A stretch of DNA of 64,000 nt, taken from contig NZ_CP030929.1 in the NCBI RefSeq assembly GCF_003325955.1, forward strand, positions 1,302,001 through 1,366,000, read 5' to 3'. A program made the position numbers and the translations under genes. Below are positions 57,761 through 64,000 of the stretch, one piece after another. Source of the DNA: Aurantimicrobium sp. MWH-Uga1 (GTDB taxonomy: Bacteria; Actinomycetota; Actinomycetes; Actinomycetales; Microbacteriaceae). The notes below the pieces were generated by a model, which had not been told where the DNA came from, made no database searches, and was given only the letters and a program-made list of their open reading frames with translations. How positions within the stretch are numbered: position 1 is the first letter of the stretch; every line of letters starts with the position of its first letter.

Positions 57761-58162
57761 ATGGTTAATTCCCTCTTTGTGAATCTCCCCATCGCAAACC
57801 TCAAGAAATCTGTTGAGTTCTTTACTGCACTGGGTTTCACCTTCAACCCCCAATTCACGGATGATCAATCAACCTGCATGATTGTCAACGACAACATCTT
57901 CATCATGCTGCTCGAACACGCAAAGTTTGAAAGCTTCATTGAGAAGAAGATCGCCCCCAGAGACACCGCTGAAGCTATTTTTGGACTGTCGTGTGACTCT
58001 GCTGACAAAGTACGCGAGCTCTGCGAGAAGGCATTTGCCCAAGGTGCACGTCAGCTGAATGATCCTGAAGATATCGGCTTCATGTTCAGCTGGGGTTTTG
58101 AAGATCTCGATGGCCACCTGTGGGATGTGTTCTGGATGAATCCAGAACACATTATTTCCTAA
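57761..58162 (+). CDS. VOC (glyoxalase/bleomycin-resistance fold) family protein
   Basis: A 133-residue protein made of two beta-alpha-beta-beta-beta modules. The N-terminus FVNLPIANLKKSVEFFTALGF is typical of the VOC superfamily, and the C-terminal FEDLDGHLWDVFWMNP carries the usual second-module DGH. Substrate cannot be inferred; many relatives are uncharacterised. The ATG at 57761 is preferred to the GTG at 57755. It is followed by an unknown gene after 25 nt. Confidence 0.83.
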   Translation: MVNSLFVNLPIANLKKSVEFFTALGFTFNPQFTDDQSTCMIVNDNIFIMLLEHAKFESFIEKKIAPRDTAEAIFGLSCDSADKVRELCEKAFAQGARQLNDPEDIGFMFSWGFEDLDGHLWDVFWMNPEHIIS

Positions 58163-58187
58163 ACACATTTCGCAAGAAGGAACTCCT

Positions 58188-58658
58188 ATGCCAACTCCCA
58201 TTGATTTCACCACCGTTTCAACTCACGGCGTGGAATCTTCCCCGCACTCTGAGGCGCTGGCGGGACTTCGCGCCAATGAAGCTCGCTATTTCAAGAACAA
58301 GTACGACATCGTTTTCGAAACCACTCCAGCCAGTGAGGCACCTCAGCTCGTGGATTACGTAGCTAAGGTGTTACTCGAAAGAGACATTGTTGTATCGTCT
58401 AAACCGCTGGAAGTCACCCAAATGATGGTTGACACTGCGGATGGCCTCGTGAGATGGACCTATGTTTTTTATGAAAGCGGGCTTGCCATCAACGTTCTCT
58501 ACACCGTCAACGACAACAAAAAACGTGCTGTCGGCTTCAAGCTCTCTGACGGCATGGACGTTCCAGAGGAACTAAGCAGTTTCAAGTTCGCACGGATGAA
58601 GTCCAAGCTTGCCGGAACGATTCGTGGCAGTTACTTCGTTGTAAAAGGTGAGTACTAG
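58188..58658 (+). CDS. Hypothetical protein
   Basis: A 156-residue soluble protein that I do not recognise. It has an N-terminal polar stretch, then mixed alpha/beta sequence (for example PQLVDYVAKVLLERDIVV and LVRWTYVFYESGLAINVLYTV) and a basic C-terminal third. There is no signal peptide, membrane segment or clear motif. An AAGAAGGAA-type ribosome site precedes the ATG. It probably shares a transcript with the VOC gene. Confidence 0.7.
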   Translation: MPTPIDFTTVSTHGVESSPHSEALAGLRANEARYFKNKYDIVFETTPASEAPQLVDYVAKVLLERDIVVSSKPLEVTQMMVDTADGLVRWTYVFYESGLAINVLYTVNDNKKRAVGFKLSDGMDVPEELSSFKFARMKSKLAGTIRGSYFVVKGEY

Positions 58659-58666
58659 TCACCCAC

Positions 58667-59095
58667 TTACCAAGGTGATGGGCGCTCGTGATCTCTCGTG
58701 GCATCGTGCGGGTAGCTGGTGAGCTCACCTGCACCAGCACGAATGCAAATCCACCGCAATTGACCATCGCTTTCAGGTAGTGCTCGCCAGGTTCGCCACA
58801 CGTCCTGTCCCACGCGAACGACAGAACCGGCAGTGACATCAACAATGTCCTCATCAAGACCCATCTGCCCTGAGCCTTCAAGAAAGATGTAGAGCTCTTC
58901 GATCTCGGAATGGGTATGCCAGTATCCGGCTTCTTCACCGGGTTCATAGGCATTAGCCGTCATACCAATAAATTGGTTTGTCATTTCATGATCGACGACC
59001 CTCCGACCCTGACGTGTCGTCTGGGGCACGAAGCCGCCAAGGTGGTCGCGCCATGTTTCCGGCGCACCTATGTTCGTGATTTCGTAACCGCTCAT
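58667..59095 (-). CDS. Cupin-domain protein
   Basis: A 142-residue single-domain cupin. Motif 1 is GYWHTHSEIEELYIFLEGSG, with two His and a Glu available for metal. In motif 2 (AGSVVRVGQDVWRTWRA) the usual last His is replaced, so a metal site would be incomplete or altered. It is convergent with the unknown gene at 58188. Function is unknown; sugar or small-molecule binding is common in this fold. Confidence 0.8.
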   Translation of the reverse strand: MSGYEITNIGAPETWRDHLGGFVPQTTRQGRRVVDHEMTNQFIGMTANAYEPGEEAGYWHTHSEIEELYIFLEGSGQMGLDEDIVDVTAGSVVRVGQDVWRTWRALPESDGQLRWICIRAGAGELTSYPHDATRDHERPSPW

Positions 59096-59133
59096 GCTGT
59101 CACGCTAGCAACCGCCCGCGATCAAGGGAAGGA

Positions 59134-59577
59134 CTAATTCGCCACCAAGAAAAGCATGTATTGCCCTCCACCAGAAGTGATCTGGGTACTCACTGAGAAA
59201 TCGGGCGCATATCGCGAGAGACGATCTAGTAACCACTCAGATGCTTGTTCAGCATCCTCCTGGCTCGGGCAGCGAGCTATCACTTCACGTCCACCCTTAC
59301 GTTGCAAACGGTCAACGGTTGCCACAATCGGAGATGGGTCAACGACTAACAGTTCAGGACCCCAGGGCACAACGGGAGCTTTTTTGCCCTTCATCGTGTT
59401 GCAATCGCGATGAGCCAAACGTTCAACAGTGACAACGTTCTTCTTCGACTTGGCCACTGAGTAGCTATCAACACTAGGGCCCCGGTCCGAGTTCACTGAG
59501 GCGTCAGGGTCTACAGGGGTGTCACACAACCAGCAGATCCAGTTGTCGCGTTCTCCTACTTCGTTCAAATCGCTCAT
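59134..59577 (-). CDS. HNH-like zinc-containing protein
   Basis: A 147-residue protein. WICWLCDTPVD near residue 13 gives one CxxC, and ERLAHRDCNTMKGKK near residue 55 resembles the end of an HNH nuclease motif (H...CN) and could complete a zinc site. The central catalytic His of a classical HNH is not obvious, so activity is uncertain. The C-terminal 80 residues show no known motif. It could be a small nuclease or only a zinc-ribbon protein. Confidence 0.6.
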   Translation of the reverse strand: MSDLNEVGERDNWICWLCDTPVDPDASVNSDRGPSVDSYSVAKSKKNVVTVERLAHRDCNTMKGKKAPVVPWGPELLVVDPSPIVATVDRLQRKGGREVIARCPSQEDAEQASEWLLDRLSRYAPDFSVSTQITSGGGQYMLFLVAN

Positions 59578-59673
59578 GACATCAGGCTACGCGAAAGCCT
59601 TCTCTTCCAGGAAAACAGCAGTTTGCGGTTATAGACTCTCTCAATCCCTCCAGTAAGAACAGCAGTGCAATAA

Positions 59674-60084
59674 ATGAGCGAATACCCTATTGATCACCTC
59701 AGCGATGAAGAATCCTGGGACGTCATACAGACCAACCACATTGGTCGGATTGCCAGTGCACGCGAGGGTGCCCCTGACATTTATCCCGTGGCATACGTCA
59801 CCCACAACTGGAAGATCTACTTCCGCACCGGTGCCGAATCACGACTGCGCAAAGAAACGGACGGTCGGCTCGTAGCTTTTGAAGCTGCACACCAAATGAT
59901 GCGCCACTTTTCCAGCACGGTTGCACTTGGCCTTGTGAGAACGTTGACCAGTGCCGAGGCAGCTCAGGTTCTCGACGAACTTCCCATCGTGGAATTCGCA
60001 CCCAATAGTGAATATGTCTGGATGGAGTTCACACCCAACGAGGTACGTGGCAGACGACTCAACGTCCTAGACCCGCACAGATAA
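59674..60084 (+). CDS. Pyridoxamine 5'-phosphate oxidase-fold flavin-binding protein
   Basis: A 136-residue split-barrel protein. It has LSDEESWDVIQTNHIGRIAS at the N-terminus, then PDIYPVAYVTHNWKIYFRT and the characteristic segment before VAFEA, as in F420- or FMN-binding PNPOx-like proteins of actinobacteria. The substrate is unknown. The start ATG at 59674 has only a weak upstream site (AAGAACAG). Confidence 0.8.
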   Translation: MSEYPIDHLSDEESWDVIQTNHIGRIASAREGAPDIYPVAYVTHNWKIYFRTGAESRLRKETDGRLVAFEAAHQMMRHFSSTVALGLVRTLTSAEAAQVLDELPIVEFAPNSEYVWMEFTPNEVRGRRLNVLDPHR

Positions 60085-60091
60085 ACCTGAC

Positions 60092-60451
60092 TTAGAACAC
60101 CATATACATCGCAAGAATCAACAAGATTCCGGCGAGAACAATGCTGGGTATAGCACCTTTGTTGTCTTTGAACCGCAGGTGATACACCGCGGCACCAATC
60201 ATGAGTATGGCCAAACACAGTGCCGCAATCAGAGGAATCAGCAAGCCAAGTCCAACGATTCCGGGTAAGACCAGGCCCAGACCACCTGCGAGTTCTGCAA
60301 AACCAATGAGGCGAACTGTTCGCTTGCTGAATGTGTTCACCCACGGCATCTGGCCAGCTAGTTCAGGAATAGGACGGAAAGCTTTTTTCGTTCCCACAAA
60401 AACAAAAAGAACCGCAACAGCCAAGTTCAAAATCGACAGCACAATAGCCAT
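60092..60451 (-). CDS. DoxX-like small membrane protein
   Basis: A 119-residue protein with four membrane helices, near residues 4-22, 46-65, 68-88 and 100-118. The loop KAFRPIPELAGQMPW followed by RLIGFAELAGGLGLVLP is typical of the DoxX-like family. Function is not established; relatives have been linked to redox or detoxification. It is convergent with the PNPOx-fold gene with 7 nt between stops. Confidence 0.8.
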   Translation of the reverse strand: MAIVLSILNLAVAVLFVFVGTKKAFRPIPELAGQMPWVNTFSKRTVRLIGFAELAGGLGLVLPGIVGLGLLIPLIAALCLAILMIGAAVYHLRFKDNKGAIPSIVLAGILLILAMYMVF

Positions 60452-60585
60452 AAATACTCCTCAGTAACGCAGGAACTTTATCGCTCCCCCACACACAGAA
60501 TATCTTGTGCCACAACAGGTCAGAATCAGCCGACAACAGTTGGGATACTCTCCGTTCAGTATTGCGGGTGAGCTAGATTGGTGCC

Positions 60586-61218
60586 ATGCGCCTTCATGTT
60601 GCTGAACACCCACTCATCACACACAAGCTCACCGTTCTTCGTGACAAGAACACTCCTTCTTCAGTGTTCCGTTCACTGGCAACAGAACTTGTAACCCTGC
60701 TGGCATATGAAGCAACCCGTGATGTACGTGTAGAGAAGGTAGATATAGAAACCCCCGTGACAACAACTACGGGAGTCATGTTAAGCCAACCTCGACCTTT
60801 GGTCGTGCCCATTTTGCGCGCAGGTTTAGGAATGCTTGACGGCATGGTGACCTTGCTTCCCTCGGCTGAAGTTGGGTTCCTTGGAATGGTTCGTGACGAA
60901 GAAACCCTTCAGCCCAGTACATATGCGGAGCGTTTACCAGAAAATCTCTCAGGCAGACAGTGCTATGTTCTCGACCCCATGCTTGCTACCGGAGGATCGC
61001 TCATCGCAGCGATAGATTTCCTCTTTGCGCGAGGGGCCACAGACGTGACTTGTGTGTGCCTACTTGGTGCACCTGAAGGTGTTGCCGCTGTTGAAGCAGC
61101 TACAGCGGGTAAGAACGTCACCCTTGTTTTGGGTGCACTCGACGAGCGCCTCAATGAGCACGGGTATATCGTTCCCGGTCTTGGGGATGCCGGTGACCGT
61201 CTCTACGGAACGGTCTAA
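60586..61218 (+). CDS. upp: Uracil phosphoribosyltransferase
   Basis: A 210-residue enzyme converting uracil and PRPP to UMP. It contains the N-terminal [16 protein letters not shown], the flexible [10 protein letters not shown] loop, the PRPP-binding [13 protein letters not shown] and the C-terminal uracil-binding [16 protein letters not shown]. Length is standard. It adds to the nucleoside salvage genes in this window and lies tail to tail with the deoC/aldehyde dehydrogenase operon. Confidence 0.95.
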   Translation: MRLHVAEHPLITHKLTVLRDKNTPSSVFRSLATELVTLLAYEATRDVRVEKVDIETPVTTTTGVMLSQPRPLVVPILRAGLGMLDGMVTLLPSAEVGFLGMVRDEETLQPSTYAERLPENLSGRQCYVLDPMLATGGSLIAAIDFLFARGATDVTCVCLLGAPEGVAAVEAATAGKNVTLVLGALDERLNEHGYIVPGLGDAGDRLYGTV

Positions 61219-61225
61219 GCCGCCC

Positions 61226-62083
61226 TTAAATCAGGCTCTTTGTGTGCCACACCGTCTTTACTTCAGTAAAGGTTGTGATTCGATTCAGCGACAATCCAGG
61301 TACTCCTTCAACTGGGGAACTGGTTCTCATCAGCGTTTCAGCTGCAGCAATCTGAAGTGATGCCCAATCCAAAGATCCCGCCCCGGCAAGATCAAGTGCA
61401 TTGATATCTGCGTGGGAGGCCATCCAGGGAGCCAGCTCTGCTGGGCTTCCGGTGATCACATTCACCACACCACCAGGAACATCACTGGTGGCCATGACTT
61501 CAGCGAAGCTAATGGCCGTCAATGGCGCATCCTCGCGAGGAACAACGACGACAGTGTTTCCAGAAACCAGGATGGGGGCAATGGTGGCAACGAGCCCCAG
61601 TAAAGAACCTGAGGTCTGTGGCGCAATAGCGCCCACAACTCCGGTGGGTTCGGGAACAGAGAGATTGAAGTAGGGACCAGAGACAGGGTTGGCCTGTCCG
61701 GCAACCTGGGTGTACTTATCCGCCCAACCGGCATACCAAATCCAGGTGTCGATGGCGGCATCTACTTGTGCTGTGGCTTCCTTTGCAGAGGAGCCTTCCA
61801 CCAACATGATCTCTTCAATGAACTGTGCTTTGCGGCCCTCGAGGACTTCCGCGATGCGGTAGAGCACTTGTCCGCGGTTATATGCGGTCGCACCACTCCA
61901 GCCTGGCTGCGCGGCTCGAGCGGCAACAACAGCATCACGCAGGTCCTTGCGTGAACCTTGAGCGGCGTTGGCGACAAACTCTCCGGAAGGGGAGTTCACT
62001 TCGTAAACGCGTCCTGATTCACTGCGGGGGAACTTTCCGCCAATGAAGAGCTTGTAGGTTTTGGGGACAGCGAGACGGTTCAT
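61226..62083 (-). CDS. Half-length aldehyde dehydrogenase-like protein, probably catalytically inactive
   Basis: A 285-residue protein aligned only with the N-terminal, NAD-binding half of aldehyde dehydrogenases (FIGGKFPRSESGRVYEV; PTGVVGAIAPQ; ISFAEVM; GGVVNVITGSP). The usual PWNFP is APQTS, the cofactor Lys in VLKPAE is Arg (VVVVPRED), and the catalytic Glu (ELGG) and Cys segments are absent. The ATG overlaps the full-length dehydrogenase stop by 4 nt, so it is co-translated. It could be a structural partner, resembling the inactive second domain of ALDH16 proteins. A decayed gene is less likely, because the reading frame is clean. Confidence 0.75.
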   Translation of the reverse strand: MNRLAVPKTYKLFIGGKFPRSESGRVYEVNSPSGEFVANAAQGSRKDLRDAVVAARAAQPGWSGATAYNRGQVLYRIAEVLEGRKAQFIEEIMLVEGSSAKEATAQVDAAIDTWIWYAGWADKYTQVAGQANPVSGPYFNLSVPEPTGVVGAIAPQTSGSLLGLVATIAPILVSGNTVVVVPREDAPLTAISFAEVMATSDVPGGVVNVITGSPAELAPWMASHADINALDLAGAGSLDWASLQIAAAETLMRTSSPVEGVPGLSLNRITTFTEVKTVWHTKSLI

Positions 62084-63522
62084 GCTGCACCACCTTCCAG
62101 ATAAGCAGCCAATCCGGAAAGGCCGCCTTCGCGTCCGTAGCCGGACTCTTTGTAGCCTCCGAAGGGACTTGCTGGATCGAACTTGTTGAAAGTATTGGCC
62201 CAGATCACGCCAGCTCGGAGCTTGTCCGCAACGGCCAAGACGCGGCTGCCTTTCTCGCTCCAGATTCCGGCAGAAAGTCCATAAGGAGTGTTGTTTGCCT
62301 TTGTAATTGCTTCAGCAGGTGTACGGAAAGTAAGCACCGACAAGACGGGTCCAAAGATTTCTTCACGAGCAATGGTGTTACTGGGAGAGACACCCGTAAA
62401 CACGGTTGGTGCAAACCAGAAACCCTGAGAGGGAATCTCACACGCCGCACTCCAACGCTCTCCACCCTCGCTTTCACCCTGGGCAGCCAGAGCAGTTATT
62501 CGGTCCAACTGTTCGCGAGAGTTAATTGCACCGATGTCGGTGTTTTTATCTAGGGGGTCGCCCAGGCGCAGAGTGGACAGACGAGCCTTAAGGCGGTCCA
62601 TCACTTCGTCATGGATGTTCTCTTGCACAAGCAATCGACTTCCTGCACAGCACACGTGGCCTTGGTTGAAGAAGATGCCACTGACAATTCCTTCAACGGC
62701 TTGATCGAGGGCGGCATCGTCGAAGACAATGTTGGCGCCCTTGCCACCCAGCTCGAGCGTGAGCTTTGTGCTGCTGCCGGCGACTGCGCGAGCAATCTCA
62801 CGTCCCACAGCGGTTGAACCGGTAAAGGCGATCTTGTTGATATCTGCGTGGTTGACCAGTGACTTACCTGTGTCACCTGCACCGGTGATGATGTTGACGA
62901 CACCAGCTGGAAGATCTGCCTGCTGGCAGATCTCAGCGAAGAGCATTGCCGTTAGTGGAGTGGTTTCTGCAGGCTTGAGTACGACAGTGTTTCCTGCGGC
63001 GAGTGCGGGAGCGATCTTCCAGGCGAGCATGAGGAGTGGGAAGTTCCAGGGGATGACCTGTGCGGCTACACCAAGAGACTTGGGGTTTGCTCCCAGGCCG
63101 GCGAAATCGAGCTTGTCAGCCCAACCTGCGTAGTAAAAGAACCAAGCAGCTACGAGAGGGATGTCCACATCGCGGGTTTCCTTGATGGGCTTGCCGTTGT
63201 CGAGAGTCTCAGCAACCGCGAGTTCACGTGAGCGCTCTTGAATCAGGCGTGCAATGCGGAACAGGTACTTTCCACGATCAGCGCCAGACATCTGTGACCA
63301 CACCGTGTCATAGGCGGCGCGTGCTGCTCGAACAGCTACGTCAACGTCTGCCTCATTGGCACTGCTGAAGGTTGCAATGGGGGCCTCAGTTGCTGGGGAG
63401 ATACTGATGAAGTTCTCACCTCTGCCGGCGACAAATTCTCCATTGATAAAGAGGCCGTAATGCTCGTTGAGGTTCAGAATCCCGGTGGATTCTGGTGCTG
63501 GTGCGTAGTCCATGAATGACAT
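62080..63522 (-). CDS. Aldehyde dehydrogenase
   Basis: A 480-residue enzyme with a complete active site. Motifs are IPWNFPLLM and LKPAETTPL for NAD, FTGSTAVG, catalytic Glu257 in LELGGKG, and the nucleophile Cys291 or Cys292 in GHVCCAG. The gene lies 8 nt downstream of deoC, so its likely substrate is the acetaldehyde (or a related aldehyde) released from deoxyribose-5-phosphate. This is inferred from context only. Confidence 0.9.
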   Translation of the reverse strand: MSFMDYAPAPESTGILNLNEHYGLFINGEFVAGRGENFISISPATEAPIATFSSANEADVDVAVRAARAAYDTVWSQMSGADRGKYLFRIARLIQERSRELAVAETLDNGKPIKETRDVDIPLVAAWFFYYAGWADKLDFAGLGANPKSLGVAAQVIPWNFPLLMLAWKIAPALAAGNTVVLKPAETTPLTAMLFAEICQQADLPAGVVNIITGAGDTGKSLVNHADINKIAFTGSTAVGREIARAVAGSSTKLTLELGGKGANIVFDDAALDQAVEGIVSGIFFNQGHVCCAGSRLLVQENIHDEVMDRLKARLSTLRLGDPLDKNTDIGAINSREQLDRITALAAQGESEGGERWSAACEIPSQGFWFAPTVFTGVSPSNTIAREEIFGPVLSVLTFRTPAEAITKANNTPYGLSAGIWSEKGSRVLAVADKLRAGVIWANTFNKFDPASPFGGYKESGYGREGGLSGLAAYLEGGAA

Positions 63523-63530
63523 GTGATTCC

Positions 63531-64000
63531 CTAATCGAGAGTGACGTAATCGGCACTCGAGTAGTGACCCGAGGCAAGTTTTTGGCGTTGCAGGAGAACA
63601 TCGTTAAGCAGGCTTGAAGCGCCAAAACGGAAGAGGTGTGGCACTAGCCACTCCTCCCCAACAGTCTCTGCCACGACGACAAGATACTTAATGGCATCCT
63701 TGGTGGTTTTGATACCACCGGCAGGCTTCACGCCGATGCGTTGGCCCGTTGCGACATACCAGTCACGCACTGCTTCCAGCATGAGCAAAGTGACCGGCAA
63801 GGTTGCTGCGGGAGTTACTTTGCCCGTTGAGGTTTTGATGAAGTCTCCTCCAGCGAGCATGGCGAGCCAAGAAGCTTTGCGTACGTTGTCATAGGTGACA
63901 AGTTCGCCGGTTTCGAGAATCACCTTGAGGTGAGCGTGTGATCCATCGGCACGACGGCATGCTTCTTTCACCGCAACAATCTGTTGGAAGACAGTCCACC
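63531..64000 (-). CDS. deoC: Deoxyribose-phosphate aldolase, 5' end outside the window
   Basis: The 3' part of the gene, open through the window edge (the frame continues beyond the apparent GTG at 63971). The enzyme splits deoxyribose-5-phosphate into glyceraldehyde-3-phosphate and acetaldehyde by a Schiff base. The catalytic Lys lies in FIKTSTGK, LKVILETG precedes it, and GVKPAGGI follows. The extended C-terminus (RFGASSLLNDVLLQRQKL) is typical of longer DeoC proteins. It leads an operon with two aldehyde dehydrogenase genes. Confidence 0.93.
   Translation of the reverse strand, partial: WTVFQQIVAVKEACRRADGSHAHLKVILETGELVTYDNVRKASWLAMLAGGDFIKTSTGKVTPAATLPVTLLMLEAVRDWYVATGQRIGVKPAGGIKTTKDAIKYLVVVAETVGEEWLVPHLFRFGASSLLNDVLLQRQKLASGHYSSADYVTLD

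Overview
The window looks like chromosomal core DNA of a small-genome, moderate-GC actinobacterium, most likely family Microbacteriaceae (the freshwater Aurantimicrobium/Rhodoluna-type lineages are a reasonable guess, by inference only). The reasons are the actinobacterial gene orders: accA3-type carboxylase, LpdA-type flavoprotein, punA, add and sdhCDAB; a Tad pilus locus beside topA, tmk and holB; RidA and DUF4177 beside a PASTA-containing PBP; and ask, asd, recR, dnaX, SRP RNA and tRNA-Ser. Genes are dense and often overlap by 1-11 nt. TTG and GTG starts are common. I saw no prophage, insertion sequence, CRISPR array or integrase.

Layout: 1-6308 holds the end of an acyl-CoA carboxylase alpha chain, an LpdA-like quinone reductase, purine nucleoside phosphorylase, adenosine deaminase and GDP-mannose pyrophosphorylase. 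6372-9848 is sdhCDAB. 9933-15891 is a complete phosphotransferase (PTS) locus: ptsI faces fruR-fruK and separate fructose IIA, IIB and IIC genes plus HPr. 15964-18745 has a BrkB-type membrane protein, exonuclease III and trpS. 18823-22480 is an FMN riboswitch with ribD-ribE-ribBA-ribH, followed by a small membrane protein and an ABC exporter. 24860-31749 has succinate-semialdehyde dehydrogenase, tRNA-Thr, a copper/haem-type cluster (PCuAC, DyP peroxidase, CopC) facing a BlaI/M56 regulatory pair with two operators, and a secreted peptidase.

31746-39128 is one long minus-strand run: tadA, tadC, flp, two tadE-like genes, topA, tmk, holB. Upstream of tadA lies a 6C-type small RNA, then acs. 41507-45748 has RidA, a 53-aa DUF4177 gene, a class A PBP and a phosphoesterase. 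45749-50687 is an overlapping cluster of two-component genes (one histidine kinase, one kinase-like membrane protein without a phospho-acceptor His, one LuxR-type regulator) leading into tdk and ugd. 50731-57311 has mqo, asd, lysC, recR and dnaX. 57376-57665 holds the divergent SRP RNA and tRNA-Ser. 57761-60451 is a patch of small, poorly characterised genes. 60586-64000 has upp and a deoC/aldehyde dehydrogenase operon cut by the window edge.

Functionally the window combines central respiration (sdh, mqo, acs), fructose uptake, nucleoside salvage and breakdown (punA, add, tdk, tmk, upp, deoC), riboflavin synthesis and replication or repair genes. No wholly new system is evident. The best leads are the 6C-like RNA region with extra C-rich tracts, the BlaI/M56 copper-type cluster, the two-kinase sensor operon, and the half-length aldehyde dehydrogenase encoded with deoC and a full-length one.
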